DNA of 64,000 bases from Clostridia bacterium (GTDB lineage Bacteria; Bacillota; Clostridia; Oscillospirales; CAG-272). The notes below the pieces were generated by a model that worked only from the letters and a program-made list of their open reading frames with translations, searched no databases and was not told the DNA's origin. Positions 40,386 through 49,884 of the stretch are shown one piece after another. The stretch spans positions 1-64,000 of the forward strand of contig JAGALA010000053.1 of the NCBI GenBank assembly GCA_017625935.1, read 5' to 3'. The number at the start of each line of letters is the position of its first letter. The stretch's first letter is position 1. A program made the translations under genes and the position numbers.

Positions 40386-42044
40386 TTATAGCTTTTCTGT
40401 CTTGAAAACAGTAATATAGAATGGCTTTCCCTCTATATTTTCGGGTTTAAGGATTGTATATCCGTCGTATTCGCGGTAGCTTTGCATTGCCGAGTTTTCG
40501 TTGATTGCATACTCGCCAATTATATCGCCGTTTGTCTTGCAAATTATAATCTTTTTTCCGCCGTCCTTTTCCTCGGTAAGCACGAAGAAGTTGTCAGTAA
40601 CTAAAATATCGGAATATTCGCTTATTGATTTTGGCTCGTTTCCGTCGGTAATGAGGTAAGTGGTTGAAACCTTTGCTTCCTTATCGTATGCGATAACCAA
40701 AACGGAGTCAGCGGTTAAGTCAAGGTATGCGGCGTTATTGTCGGTGAGTGAATAAACAATTTCAAGATTGTGGTTTAATATAGCTGTGCCTGTTACGATA
40801 AATTTCTCGTTGAAATCTACATACGAGCCGATAGCGCCGATGAGCTTTGCATTCTCATTGTAAAGCTTTACGCCAAAATCGCTTTGGGTAATGAATCTGT
40901 TCTCGCCGATAACCGTAATTTCAGCCGAGCCATCTACATTTGGAAAGCCCTTTGTAGTGCCGTTGTTGTAAAGAAGGAACGAGGTATATGCGGAGCCGCC
41001 TGTTTTAACAAGCTTCTTTCCGTCAATTTTTTGTCCGATGCCGATGTTTTGCGCACCGTAGGGAAGGGAAGCGCCGCCCTCATCCGAGGTGGTTCTTAAA
41101 ATATAAGGAAGCTCAATCATTTTGTAGCTGCCTGATCTTATATCTAAAAGATACGTGTCAAGCTTGTAGCATTTTCCGCCCGAAATATAATCGTACGTAT
41201 ACGGCTCAAGTGCGGCGGAATAATCACCGACCGAGTATGTTGTTTGGAAGATAATATTGCCGTTTGCGAGCGTGAAATATCTGTCCGTTTCCTCACTAAA
41301 TGTGTTACCCTGTGTCTCTTTTAGCGCTTTTTCGTAAAGAAAACCGTAGTTTTCGTCAAATACGTAAGCGGTCAGCGCGGCAGTATCAAAATATACGTAT
41401 CTGTCGCCGAAGAAGCTAAGGCTCTTTACCATTTGGTAAAACTCAAGGGAAGCATCGCTTAAGTCCTTTTTCATTTCAAGCTTTCCGTTACTCAAAACGT
41501 ACAGCTTTTTATTAAGGATAATTCTGTCCTCGTCAACTACCGATAGCTCTTTGTCGGTGGTAGAGAGCAGCTCGTTTCCGTTTTCATCATAGAAATAAGC
41601 AGTTTCAGTCCAATCGGAATTTGAGGTTTTGGTAACCATAACCATTTTGTCAAGCAGAACAACACTTATAGCCTTGCTCTCCGAGGTATAGGAAAGGGTT
41701 TTAATATCAAAGTCGGTAAAATCCTCAAAAATAATTGCGCCGCTTGCAATATTGTAAACGCGATATATTGTTTTGTCAACTAAAATACCCGCACTCTCAT
41801 TTGAGTAAACAAGCTCGGTTGTGTAAACAAATTTGCTGTTTTCCTTTGCAACCGTACCGCTTGGCACAAAGCTGCTTTGTGAGTCGTAGCCCACTTTTTT
41901 GTCCCAATAGCAGGAAATATCGTCAAAAAACGTCTTTTCCTTCTCCGGCTTTGGCTGCCATAAATTCGGCACAGTGCAGGAGGCAAGCACAAATGGCAAG
42001 CAAAGAGTAAGACAAAGTAAAACCGATAAAATTTTCTTTTTCAT
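40386..42044 (-). CDS. Large lipoprotein of unknown function
   Basis: A 552-residue exported protein. The signal MKKKILSVLLCLTLCLPFVLASC ends in a lipobox (LASC). The mature part has no family I recognise. It is rich in short beta strands with recurring aromatic/Asp patterns (YVFDENYGFLYEKAL, GNIIFQTTYSVGDY, VSTTYLITDGN), which would suit a beta-propeller-like fold. It is probably held on the outer face of the membrane. AAAGGATTTACAT precedes the ATG. Monocistronic by position. Confidence 0.7.
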   Translation of the reverse strand: MKKKILSVLLCLTLCLPFVLASCTVPNLWQPKPEKEKTFFDDISCYWDKKVGYDSQSSFVPSGTVAKENSKFVYTTELVYSNESAGILVDKTIYRVYNIASGAIIFEDFTDFDIKTLSYTSESKAISVVLLDKMVMVTKTSNSDWTETAYFYDENGNELLSTTDKELSVVDEDRIILNKKLYVLSNGKLEMKKDLSDASLEFYQMVKSLSFFGDRYVYFDTAALTAYVFDENYGFLYEKALKETQGNTFSEETDRYFTLANGNIIFQTTYSVGDYSAALEPYTYDYISGGKCYKLDTYLLDIRSGSYKMIELPYILRTTSDEGGASLPYGAQNIGIGQKIDGKKLVKTGGSAYTSFLLYNNGTTKGFPNVDGSAEITVIGENRFITQSDFGVKLYNENAKLIGAIGSYVDFNEKFIVTGTAILNHNLEIVYSLTDNNAAYLDLTADSVLVIAYDKEAKVSTTYLITDGNEPKSISEYSDILVTDNFFVLTEEKDGGKKIIICKTNGDIIGEYAINENSAMQSYREYDGYTILKPENIEGKPFYITVFKTEKL

Positions 42045-42175
42045 ATGTAAATCCTTTCGCTAAGCTGAATTAAATACGCGCAAAATTGCGTTGTTTATAA
42101 TATTATATCAAACTATGCGGTTTTTGTCAATGAATAGTATGTGAACATTTGCTGCCATTTTCAAGAAGAAAAGCA

Positions 42176-42202
42176 AAGGAACGTGCCCAACACACGTTCC
42201 TT
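42176..42202 (-). terminator. Terminator of the uronate operon
   Basis: AAGGAACGTG and CACGTTCCTT pair across a 7-base loop, directly after the Gfo/Idh/MocA stop codon on the leftward strand. Confidence 0.75.
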
Positions 42203-42210
42203 AATTGTTG

Positions 42211-43395
42211 TTATTTCATATGATAATGGTCTTTTACGAATGAAGCGTTCATATCAACTGTGCCGACTTCCTTGATGGTGGTTTTGCGGCGTGAGGTTGC
42301 AATGCGCTTTTTTAATTCCTCGTAGAAAAGCTCGCTATCAAAGGTGGTTAGGTCAATTTCCTTGTTAAGCCAAGAGGAGAGGTGCATTGCGTTTGAGATG
42401 GTAAGGCCGTTTATGCCCTCCTCGCCGCGCGCAACAAGCTCGCCGCCGTGCAAGATTGCATCAGCAAATTGGTTAAGCACGCCCGAGTGCTGCGGATTTT
42501 CGCCGTCGGTTTCAACCTCGCTGTATTCAAAGCCCGGTCTTGCAAACGGATTATCGTTTGTGCGTGAAAATTCCTTCTCGGTCATTTCGTTCACCCACAT
42601 TTTAAGAACGCCGTCCTCGGCAACTAATTTGCCCTTTTCAAGTGTGATTTCAAAACGGTTTGTGCCGGGGGTGTCGCCCGTTGTGGTAACGAAAGTACCC
42701 GTTGCGCCGTTTGCGTATTCGCAGTACGCGCTTACGTCATCCTCAATTTCAACGTCGTGCCACTTGCCGTAGTGGAGCTTTGCGTGAATCTTTGTCGGCA
42801 TACCGCAAATCCATTGCCAAAGGTCAAGGTTGTGCGGGCATTGGTTAAGAAGCACGCCGCCGCCCTCGCCCGACCAGGTTGCGCGCCAGTCGCCTGAATC
42901 GTAGTAAACCTGGGGTCTGTACCAGTCGGTAATTATCAAGCTTGTGCGCTTGATTTCGCCCAACTCGCCGTTTTTTACAATCTCGCGCATTTTGCGATAG
43001 ATGCAGTTTGTGCGCTGATTCATCATTATTCCGAATACCGCGTTTGACTCCTTTGCCACCTCGTTCATTTCCATAACCTGCTTTGTATAAACGCCCGCAG
43101 GCTTTTCAATCAACGTGTGAAGTCCCTTTTTAAGTGCCATAATTGCATATTTCGGATGGTCGTAGTGAGGCACGGCAACCAAAACGCTGTCGATAAGGCC
43201 TGAGTCCATCATTTCCTCCGCATCGTAAAATACGGATACGTTAGGCGCCTTTTCCAAAATTTCATCAAGGCGCTCCTTTTTTAAATCGCAAACGGCGGCA
43301 AGCTCAACCTCGGGGCATTTTCCGCTGACAATGTTGTCCGTGTGTACCTTGCCGATGTTACCGCATCCAATAATTCCAAGTCTGATTTTTTCCAT
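42211..43395 (-). CDS. Gfo/Idh/MocA family oxidoreductase
   Basis: A 394-residue NAD(P)-dependent sugar dehydrogenase. The Rossmann start is RLGIIGCGNIGKVHTDN, the EKPAG loop with the conserved Lys follows at about residue 98, and the C-terminal beta-sheet domain includes HNLDLWQWICG. The substrate is unknown. It is the last gene of the five-gene leftward operon, so it probably oxidises or reduces a sugar acid or uronide handled by the two TIM-barrel isomerases beside it. Start ATG lies one base after the stop of the preceding gene. Confidence 0.88.
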   Translation of the reverse strand: MEKIRLGIIGCGNIGKVHTDNIVSGKCPEVELAAVCDLKKERLDEILEKAPNVSVFYDAEEMMDSGLIDSVLVAVPHYDHPKYAIMALKKGLHTLIEKPAGVYTKQVMEMNEVAKESNAVFGIMMNQRTNCIYRKMREIVKNGELGEIKRTSLIITDWYRPQVYYDSGDWRATWSGEGGGVLLNQCPHNLDLWQWICGMPTKIHAKLHYGKWHDVEIEDDVSAYCEYANGATGTFVTTTGDTPGTNRFEITLEKGKLVAEDGVLKMWVNEMTEKEFSRTNDNPFARPGFEYSEVETDGENPQHSGVLNQFADAILHGGELVARGEEGINGLTISNAMHLSSWLNKEIDLTTFDSELFYEELKKRIATSRRKTTIKEVGTVDMNASFVKDHYHMK

Positions 43396-43396
43396 A

Positions 43397-44158
43397 TTAT
43401 AATCCCATCGCTTTCAAATTTTTATAGCTTCTCTTCAAGCATTCAAACGGACATTCGCCCTGAGTGTCGTCCTGCTCGATAAGTAAATGCTTTGTGCCTG
43501 ATGCTTCAAAGAGTGGAAGCAGCTTTTCAAAATTAATGTTTCCGTCGCCGATTGCAGCCATACGGGGTGCGTTTTCAACCGCGTTTACCGCAAGGTCCTT
43601 TAAATGCACGCATTCAAGTCGACCCTTTAAGCTCGGAATGAGGTCGCAAAGGTCAACGCCTGCAAGCGCCGCCCAGTATGTGTCGAGCGTGATGCTTAAT
43701 TCCTCGGGGGAGAATACCTTCAAAATTTTGTCAAAGTAACGCTCACCGTCGGGCGTACGTGCAAATTCAAACGCGTGATTGTGATAAAAGAGCTTTGCGC
43801 CGTTTTCCTTTATGATTTTTGCAGGCTCCTTGAAATCACGTGCGAATGCAACGTAGTTTTCCCAGCTCACCCAACCGGGCATACAGCCGATACCGATGTT
43901 CTTGCATCCGAAAACCTCGTGCTTTTTAATAACCTCAAGGGTGTTGTCGCGCACGTCCTCGGGTCCCCAGTGTGTAAGGACACAGGTAAGACCGTTTTTC
44001 TTTAATTGCTCGTTTAGCCACTCTGGCTCGTATGCGCAAACGCCCGAAATTTGCACCTCGGTGAAGCCAATGTCGGCAACGCGCGCAAGTGACTCTGCAA
44101 AGGACGCGGTGTCCTTGCATTTATCTCTTAATGTGTAAAACTGTGCTCCAACCTTCAT
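43397..44158 (-). CDS. Sugar phosphate isomerase/epimerase (TIM barrel) 1
   Basis: A 253-residue AP-endonuclease-2-type TIM barrel. The start KVGAQFYTLRDKCKD is typical. Metal ligands are suggested by the Glu in FTEVQISG, His in FYHNHAFEF, Asp in TLDTYWA and Glu/His in CVHLKDLAV and LIEQDD. The fold is used by xylose isomerase-like sugar epimerases; the exact sugar is unknown. It lies nine bases from the second isomerase and one base from the dehydrogenase. Confidence 0.85.
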   Translation of the reverse strand: MKVGAQFYTLRDKCKDTASFAESLARVADIGFTEVQISGVCAYEPEWLNEQLKKNGLTCVLTHWGPEDVRDNTLEVIKKHEVFGCKNIGIGCMPGWVSWENYVAFARDFKEPAKIIKENGAKLFYHNHAFEFARTPDGERYFDKILKVFSPEELSITLDTYWAALAGVDLCDLIPSLKGRLECVHLKDLAVNAVENAPRMAAIGDGNINFEKLLPLFEASGTKHLLIEQDDTQGECPFECLKRSYKNLKAMGL

Positions 44159-44167
44159 AATTTACCT

Positions 44168-44989
44168 CTAATATTTCAAATTTAATTCATCAAGAATTGC
44201 TTTTAGTGCGTCAGCTCCCGCGTCAAACGCCACGTTTGTATCGGTAAAGACGGGCTTTTTTGCCATGCTTTCACCGTTTTCAAGCTCACTAAGTCCGCAA
44301 AACTCCATTAAGTGCGGCTCAAGCGTCAAAACCTCGCCGCCCATCTTTGCGTATTTTTCTACAAGATATTTTACGTTGCCAATTCCACTGCCTGCAGGCA
44401 CAACCTCGCCGCTTGCAAGTGCGTCCTTTATGTGCATATAGTTTACGTACGGGCTGAGTGCATCCCAAGCCGCCTTGGTATCAACACCGCATTGGACAAA
44501 GTTTGCAGGGTCAAAAACCGCCTTGATTTCGGGGAACTCCTTGTGGATCTTAAGGCAGGACTCGTAGTCGTCGCCGAAAATTCCTTTTTCGTTTTCGTGG
44601 CAAAGCACAATGCCAGACGGTGTGATTTTCAGTAGCCTTTCAAGTGAAGAAAGCGCAGTTTTTTCGTCCTTGGTGAAAAAGCTGAACATTCTGATTCGCT
44701 CAGCTCCAAGTATTTCTGATGCCTCGCATACGTGCTTGAATTTTTCAATATGACTGTCAAAATCGACACAGGGGTCGGTTTTTCCGATGGGAGAGCCTAT
44801 TGACCAAACGCTAATGCCCGCTTCGTCAAGCTCTCTTTTTATTGCTTTTAGCTTTTCTGTTTTTATAACGGAAATGTTTTCCCCGTCCACTCCTCGAATT
44901 TCAAGGAGCTTCATTCCGTTGCGCCGAAGCGCTTTTATTTGTCCGCTAAGGAAGCTATCTGCTTCATCCGCAAAACCGCAAAGTCTCAT
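44168..44989 (-). CDS. Sugar phosphate isomerase/epimerase (TIM barrel) 2
   Basis: A 273-residue TIM barrel of the same superfamily as its neighbour but only distantly similar. Likely ligand positions are in LCHENEKGIF, AVFDPANFVQCG, YMHIKDALASG and LTLEPHL. I start at the ATG at 44989 (MRLCGFAD), preceded by GGGGGT; the upstream SDR stop overlaps this region (TGATATG), so the genes are coupled. It is part of the uronate operon; the substrate is unknown. Confidence 0.83.
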   Translation of the reverse strand: MRLCGFADEADSFLSGQIKALRRNGMKLLEIRGVDGENISVIKTEKLKAIKRELDEAGISVWSIGSPIGKTDPCVDFDSHIEKFKHVCEASEILGAERIRMFSFFTKDEKTALSSLERLLKITPSGIVLCHENEKGIFGDDYESCLKIHKEFPEIKAVFDPANFVQCGVDTKAAWDALSPYVNYMHIKDALASGEVVPAGSGIGNVKYLVEKYAKMGGEVLTLEPHLMEFCGLSELENGESMAKKPVFTDTNVAFDAGADALKAILDELNLKY

Positions 44990-44990
44990 A

Positions 44991-45818
44991 TCATACCCCC
45001 GAATAAGCACTAAAGCCGCCGTCAACGGGAATGATAATACCCGTTACGAAGCTTGATTTTTCGTTGTCAGCAAGGAAAAGGAGTGCGCCGAAAAGCTCAC
45101 TTGGTTCGCCAAAGCGACCCATAGGTGTTGCGCGCAAAATTTTCTCCGTTCTCGGTGTTGGCTCGCCGTCCTTGAAAAGGAGCGCTTCGTTTTGCTTAGT
45201 TACAAAGAAGCCGGGTGCTATCGCATTTACGCGGATGCCCGCGCCCGCAAAATAAACGGAAAGCCATTCTGTAAAGTTAGAAACCGCGCTCTTTGCCGCC
45301 GAGTATGCGGGGATTTTTGTAAGAGGACGGAACGCGTTCATTGAAGAAACGTTTATAATATTGCCGCCGTTTTCAAGCATATCCTGTGCAAAAACCTGTG
45401 TTGGAAGCAGCGTGCCCATTAAGTTAAGGTCGAAAACAAAGCCGAAATCCTTTGGCGCTAAATTGAAAAAGGTTTTTTCCTCGTTTAATTTTTCGTCACC
45501 CTTTTGGTAGTATTCCTTTGCAAGCGTTGCGCGTGGGTTGTTTCCGCCCGCACCGTTTAGAAGAATATCGCATTTTCCGTATTTATTTAGTATATCGTTA
45601 TGAACGAATTCAAGTGAGTCGCGCTCAAGCACGTTACACTCATACGCCTCGGCAATACCGCCGTCGTTTATTATCTCGTCGCGTACTGTCTTTGCCGCCT
45701 CGTAGTTAAGGTCGAGCAGCATAACGCGCACACCCTCGCGTGAAAGACATTTTGCAAATGCGGAGCAAAGCACGCCTCCCGCACCTGTAATTACTGCAAG
45801 CTTATTTTTAAGTCCCAT
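44991..45818 (-). CDS. uxuB: D-mannonate oxidoreductase, SDR type
   Basis: A 275-residue SDR. Cofactor loop TGAGGVLCSAFA, then LNGAGGNNPRATL, a signature seen in the Bacillus UxuB/YjmF group of SDR fructuronate reductases. The active site is in NVSSMNAF and YSAAKSAVSNF, and the end is DGGFSAYSGV. It would reduce D-fructuronate to D-mannonate, the substrate of UxuA (52999). The assignment rests on the motif and on the glucuronoyl esterase next door; other sugar-acid reductases of this subfamily remain possible. Confidence 0.75.
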   Translation of the reverse strand: MGLKNKLAVITGAGGVLCSAFAKCLSREGVRVMLLDLNYEAAKTVRDEIINDGGIAEAYECNVLERDSLEFVHNDILNKYGKCDILLNGAGGNNPRATLAKEYYQKGDEKLNEEKTFFNLAPKDFGFVFDLNLMGTLLPTQVFAQDMLENGGNIINVSSMNAFRPLTKIPAYSAAKSAVSNFTEWLSVYFAGAGIRVNAIAPGFFVTKQNEALLFKDGEPTPRTEKILRATPMGRFGEPSELFGALLFLADNEKSSFVTGIIIPVDGGFSAYSGV

Positions 45819-45819
45819 A

Positions 45820-46875
45820 TCAAAGCTCCTTTATTTTTTCTATATATTTGTGCCAATCGTGTCGGGAGAGAAAGTGCGAGCCCGAGCGAATGTAGTAGCA
45901 AAGCTCACCGCCAAGCAGGGTAGGATGTGGGCTTTCCTTTGTTAGCTCCGCATAAGTTACGGGGCAAGGCAAAATTCCTTGCTTTCCGTATACTCCCCAA
46001 GCTCCGTTTGCAAGCAGGCAGGAGGCGTACGCGCCGTCGTTGTCCGCCCAGTAGTCAAGCTCCGCACAGCCGATAACCGCGCATCTCGGCGCAACGAGCG
46101 CAAGGAGCATATGCTGGTCAAACGGCAAGGCTTCCTCATTGTCCACGTATGAATGATATTTTTTCTTGAACCAAAACGGGAACGTACCCACAATGTCCTT
46201 TATCGTTTCCTCGCCCTTGCTCTTAAAGCGGGAAAGAGAAGCACCCGAGCAGCCGCTGTCGTTCACGCAGGCAATGTCAAAGCGCTCATCAAGCGCCGCG
46301 GTAAGCAAGGCGGTTTTTCCAAGGCGTGAGTGACCTACAACGCCAAGCGTGCCTGTGTGACATATCGAACGGATATAGTCCGCCATTACCCTTAGAAAAT
46401 ATGACCAAACGGCAATTTTGCCGTACTCCTCGCCGCCGCCCGAAAGGAGCGCGCAAAGACCGTTTTCAAAATCCCCATTATCGGTTGTAATATCCTCGTA
46501 GTAAACCTTGAAAATTCCGCATCCGCTGTCAAGAATTTCCTCGACGGGTAGATATTTTGACGGCGTTTCCTTTGAAAAATCAATATAAATAAATAACGGC
46601 TTGTCAAGCGGCTCATCTTTAAGTAAAATTAACTCTGTTTCAACCGTGTGCGTTTTTTCGCCGAGCGAAAAGGTAAAGCTCACGCGGTCCCAATCTGCCT
46701 TGCTCGCGAAGTTAATATCCTGCCTCTTGACCAAAATTTCGGGCGCGGGCAAGGGGTCAAACGAGCCGTATTCCTCGTTTAATATAAGTGACTTTATCTC
46801 CTCTCTTTTTTTCTCCCACGATTCGGGGGAGGCAAGAGATGAGGTGAAAAAGTCCTTCATTTTATAAAAATCCAT
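45820..46875 (-). CDS. Glucuronoyl esterase-like hydrolase (CE15 type), no signal peptide
   Basis: A 351-residue alpha/beta hydrolase. The nucleophile elbow GVVGHSRLGKTALL fits the G-x-S-R-x-G-K pattern of CE15 4-O-methyl-glucuronoyl methylesterases. NDSGCSGAS and FDQHML with a likely catalytic His follow. CE15 enzymes split ester bonds of glucuronic acid in xylan. The N-terminus MDFYKMKDFFTSS is not a signal peptide, so this enzyme should act in the cytoplasm on imported uronides. First gene of the leftward operon, behind GGAGGAAACAAA. Confidence 0.75.
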   Translation of the reverse strand: MDFYKMKDFFTSSLASPESWEKKREEIKSLILNEEYGSFDPLPAPEILVKRQDINFASKADWDRVSFTFSLGEKTHTVETELILLKDEPLDKPLFIYIDFSKETPSKYLPVEEILDSGCGIFKVYYEDITTDNGDFENGLCALLSGGGEEYGKIAVWSYFLRVMADYIRSICHTGTLGVVGHSRLGKTALLTAALDERFDIACVNDSGCSGASLSRFKSKGEETIKDIVGTFPFWFKKKYHSYVDNEEALPFDQHMLLALVAPRCAVIGCAELDYWADNDGAYASCLLANGAWGVYGKQGILPCPVTYAELTKESPHPTLLGGELCYYIRSGSHFLSRHDWHKYIEKIKEL

Positions 46876-46937
46876 TTTGTTTCCTCCAAAGGGCGCAAAA
46901 GTAACGTAGCTTGGTTAGACGCACCCCTTCACCACCT

Positions 46938-47017
46938 ATTATATAATAAGAAAATTTACAATACAATTGTATTTTATATCAAATTATATTGTATTTCTTG
47001 TCATATTGTGATAAAGT
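46938..47017. promoter_or_regulatory. Divergent promoters between the uronate operon and its AraC regulator
   Basis: Leftward: TTGTAT (46966-46961), a 17-base spacer, TATAAT (46943-46938). Rightward: TTGTAT (46989-46994), a 17-base spacer, TAAAGT (47012-47017). Between the two -35 boxes is an AT-rich stretch with repeated ATTGTATTT/TATATCAAATTATA, a plausible AraC-type binding region for both. Confidence 0.7.
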
Positions 47018-47046
47018 AAAGTAAAAGGAAGCGAGGGGACTAAAAA

Positions 47047-47850
47047 ATGGCAATATTACATCAAATTGAGCTTTACGGAATTGAATTTTCTCATTCGATA
47101 GACAAAGCGCCGCGTGACGAGGACTTTTTGCCTCACATTCACGATACGTACGAGCTTTTTTGCTTGGTTAAGGGCGACGTTGACTATATGGTTGAGGGAA
47201 ATTTATACAAGCTGCGCGCAGGTGCGGTTATGCTTATGCGCTCAAGTGAAACGCACAAGCTCGTTGTAAACAAAAGCACCGAGTACGAAAGATACGTGCT
47301 TAATTTTGCGCCGTCCGTCATTTCACGCGCCTGCTTTTCCGCTGAACTGCTTTCTCCGTACAGGAAGCGCGCGCTTGGAGAGAAAAATATGTATACGCCA
47401 AGTGAGCTGTCAACTATGCCCGTTACTTATTTTGAAAGAATGATTGAGGAAAGCGCATATATAAACGAAAAGGTCGGCGTTTTGCCAAGCCTTTTGTCGC
47501 TCCTTTGTGATATTTCGAGCGCGTTTTCCAAAAAGGAGGAAAACGGCGGCGAGGTGCAACGCGACAGAGAAATAATAAATTATGTAAACGATAATTTAAC
47601 AAGCGATATAACAATTGAAAAAATTGCAGCCTGGGCGCACCTTAGCCCCTCGCAGGTGTCGCGCATTTTCAAAAACGCAACTGGCACCTCAGTGCATAGC
47701 TACATAATAGCCAAGCGACTGATTCTCTTTAACAAAAAGGTGAGCCGCGGCAAGGGCGTTATCGAAGCGTGCCACGAGTGCGGCTTTTATGACTACTCGT
47801 CCTTCTACCGCCTATACAAAAAACGCTTCGGCAAAGCCCCAACGGAATAA
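47047..47850 (+). CDS. AraC-family transcriptional regulator
   Basis: A 267-residue one-component regulator. The N-terminal cupin (about 1-130) has the HIHDTYELFCLVKGDVDY block; the C-terminal double helix-turn-helix (about 175-265) has TIEKIAAWAHLSPSQVSRIF and ACHECGFYDYSSFYRLYKK. It is divergent from the uronate operon with face-to-face promoters, so it is likely the regulator of that operon and senses a uronate or derivative. AAGCGAGGGG precedes the ATG. Confidence 0.9.
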   Translation: MAILHQIELYGIEFSHSIDKAPRDEDFLPHIHDTYELFCLVKGDVDYMVEGNLYKLRAGAVMLMRSSETHKLVVNKSTEYERYVLNFAPSVISRACFSAELLSPYRKRALGEKNMYTPSELSTMPVTYFERMIEESAYINEKVGVLPSLLSLLCDISSAFSKKEENGGEVQRDREIINYVNDNLTSDITIEKIAAWAHLSPSQVSRIFKNATGTSVHSYIIAKRLILFNKKVSRGKGVIEACHECGFYDYSSFYRLYKKRFGKAPTE

Positions 47851-47874
47851 AACGACACCGTTTGGTGTCGTTTT
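47849..47874 (+). terminator. Terminator after the AraC gene
   Basis: AAAACGACACC-GTTT-GGTGTCGTTTT, a perfect 11-bp stem starting in the stop codon, then T. Confidence 0.85.
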
Positions 47875-48043
47875 TCAATATGAAAAGCAAAAACGGCGAG
47901 ACGTGTCTCAATTTTATTTATTTTTGCTTAAAATTAATGCAAAAGAGCTGCGAAATGGAAATATCAACTGAAATTCAACACGGATTTTATTGAGTTTCAT
48001 CTACCCGTGTGATATAATTTGATTGGAAAAGGAGGCGCCGACA

Positions 48044-49504
48044 ATGAACGATTATAATTTTGGGAATTTTATTTGTATGCTACGCGAGAGCAAAGGAATG
48101 ACACAGCTTGAAATTGCCAACATGCTCGGTGTTACACCTGCGGCAGTTTCCAAATGGGAAAACGGCAGCTCCAAGCCACGCGTTGAGGTTCTTTTTCAGC
48201 TTGCAAAAATCTTAGGCGTACGCTCAGAGGAGCTTATGGCTGGGCAGTTTTTGGATGAAGGAAGAATAAATGATGAAGCTGTAAAGCGCATAAACGAAAG
48301 ATATGAATATTTACAAAAAATAGAGCCGTATGCCTCCACGGGCGTAAAGCTAAGATATTTAGGCGCGTGGATTATTGACCTCTCAATTGCTATGTCGCTT
48401 GCCTATATAATTGCGACGATTGTTTATAAACTTTTAACCGCGGCTAACAAGGAGGGTGCAACAAGCATACTTTTTATCTTGGGCACGCTATTTACATATA
48501 TAAGCTTCCACGATATTATAGGATTTGGCAGGAGTCTTGGAAAAAGAATTATGGGACTTATAATTGTAGACAAAAGGACTGCCAAGCCAACTAAAATGTG
48601 GAAAAAGCTGCTGAGAAATCTTGCATTTACAGGCATTTGGTTTATAATTCCCGCCTTTGTTTATGTGAATATGTTTGTTATTCTTATTCGCGGACAATCT
48701 ATTGATGACAGTATAGTGGGGACTGTAGTTCTAAAAAAAGAACGCCGTAAAAGAAAAAATCCCCCGAAAGCAAACGGTGACCCTGATAATGTAAAGGAGA
48801 AAAAAGATGCATCGGATTTTGGAAAATACCAAGCGCCAAGCATAGATTACGAAAAAATAAACTCCTATAAAGCAAAGCCGACGGTGACGAAAAAATTTAT
48901 AATCGGTCTTGTCGGCGCGATAATTGGAATTACTGTAGCCGTATTTATTTTGGTTGTGGTTTATTTTGTAAGATTCGACCATTACGAAAAGGCTGATAAC
49001 GACATTTCAGAATACGCAGAGGACGTTATGCAATACGGAAATGCCTCAAGGTTTATGCCAAGCTTGGATTCCTTGTCCGACTATAACTCAATTCACTATT
49101 CCCACAAAACGTATGTGTATTCGGTATTTATGAACTTTTTCAGCAACGGCTTGGCTCTGTTTGTGGAGTATGATGAATCTGTTTATGAAAGCAAAAAGCA
49201 AGAGCTTTTGAGCTCTTCCGATTTTATTGACGAGCCAATAATTGTAAACGGAGATTATCAAATACCTGTTACAGAGCTTTACTATAAAGGGTATTATTTG
49301 AGAATAATTGCCGACGAAGCATACGCAAGCTGGGGTGCAGCTCATTCCTTTGCGCTGATAGGGTTTGATGATGAAAGCAATAGCATAGTATATTGTTACC
49401 AGTATGACTTTGACCGAGATTATATAGCATCTGAAGGCGAGGACTTGGAAGGCGAAATGATAAAATTTATGGATGAGACGTTTGAATGGAAAAAAGCGGA
49501 GTAA
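48044..49504 (+). CDS. XRE-RDD membrane protein with extracellular domain
   Basis: A 486-residue protein combining an N-terminal XRE helix-turn-helix (about 5-60, GMTQLEIANMLGVTPAAVS), an RDD-type membrane region (about 95-235, with LRYLGAWIIDLSIAMSL and GFGRSLGKRIMGL), a basic and Pro-rich linker, a further membrane helix (about 285-310) and about 170 residues predicted outside. The layout suggests a membrane-tethered regulator that reports an outside signal. I start at the ATG at 48044 (MNDYNFGN), behind AAAGGAGG. A promoter-like GATATAATTTG lies at about 48010. Targets unknown. Confidence 0.75.
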   Translation: MNDYNFGNFICMLRESKGMTQLEIANMLGVTPAAVSKWENGSSKPRVEVLFQLAKILGVRSEELMAGQFLDEGRINDEAVKRINERYEYLQKIEPYASTGVKLRYLGAWIIDLSIAMSLAYIIATIVYKLLTAANKEGATSILFILGTLFTYISFHDIIGFGRSLGKRIMGLIIVDKRTAKPTKMWKKLLRNLAFTGIWFIIPAFVYVNMFVILIRGQSIDDSIVGTVVLKKERRKRKNPPKANGDPDNVKEKKDASDFGKYQAPSIDYEKINSYKAKPTVTKKFIIGLVGAIIGITVAVFILVVVYFVRFDHYEKADNDISEYAEDVMQYGNASRFMPSLDSLSDYNSIHYSHKTYVYSVFMNFFSNGLALFVEYDESVYESKKQELLSSSDFIDEPIIVNGDYQIPVTELYYKGYYLRIIADEAYASWGAAHSFALIGFDDESNSIVYCYQYDFDRDYIASEGEDLEGEMIKFMDETFEWKKAE

Positions 49505-49561
49505 AGACCGCCGCAGTCAAAAAAAATGATGTAAAAATCGAGAAAATTAAACAGTTAAATA

Positions 49562-49884
49562 AAGGGGCTGGCTCATTAAGAATCCAGTAAAATCAATAGG
49601 TTTCGTCTAAACAATGACAAAAAGCAGAATTTCACCGTGAAATTCTGCTTTTTATTGTTAATGAGCTGCCCCAAAAGGACTCGGGGGTTGACAGATTAAG
49701 AGCAGAAATCGTCGATTTTTAAGCGTAGGCGTACTTGTGTACGGTAGAGCAAAAATCGGCGATAATAAACCACACAAATGAAGAAAAGCGGAGCTTTTCA
49801 ACCTTATTTTTCAAACGATACCGCATATAGGTAGTTTTTCTCTTTTTGTGGTTTATGGTTGTGCCTTAATGTGTCACCCCCTTT
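49562..49884 (+). repeat. Bimodular hairpin repeat, copy R3 (full length)
   Basis: Nearly identical to R2 over its whole length. The compensating change in the hairpin (TTTCACCGTGAAA in place of TTTCGTCAAGAAA) keeps the stem. It fills the gap between the XRE-RDD gene and the convergent GDPD gene, and its 3' end touches the GDPD stop codon. Confidence 0.9.
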
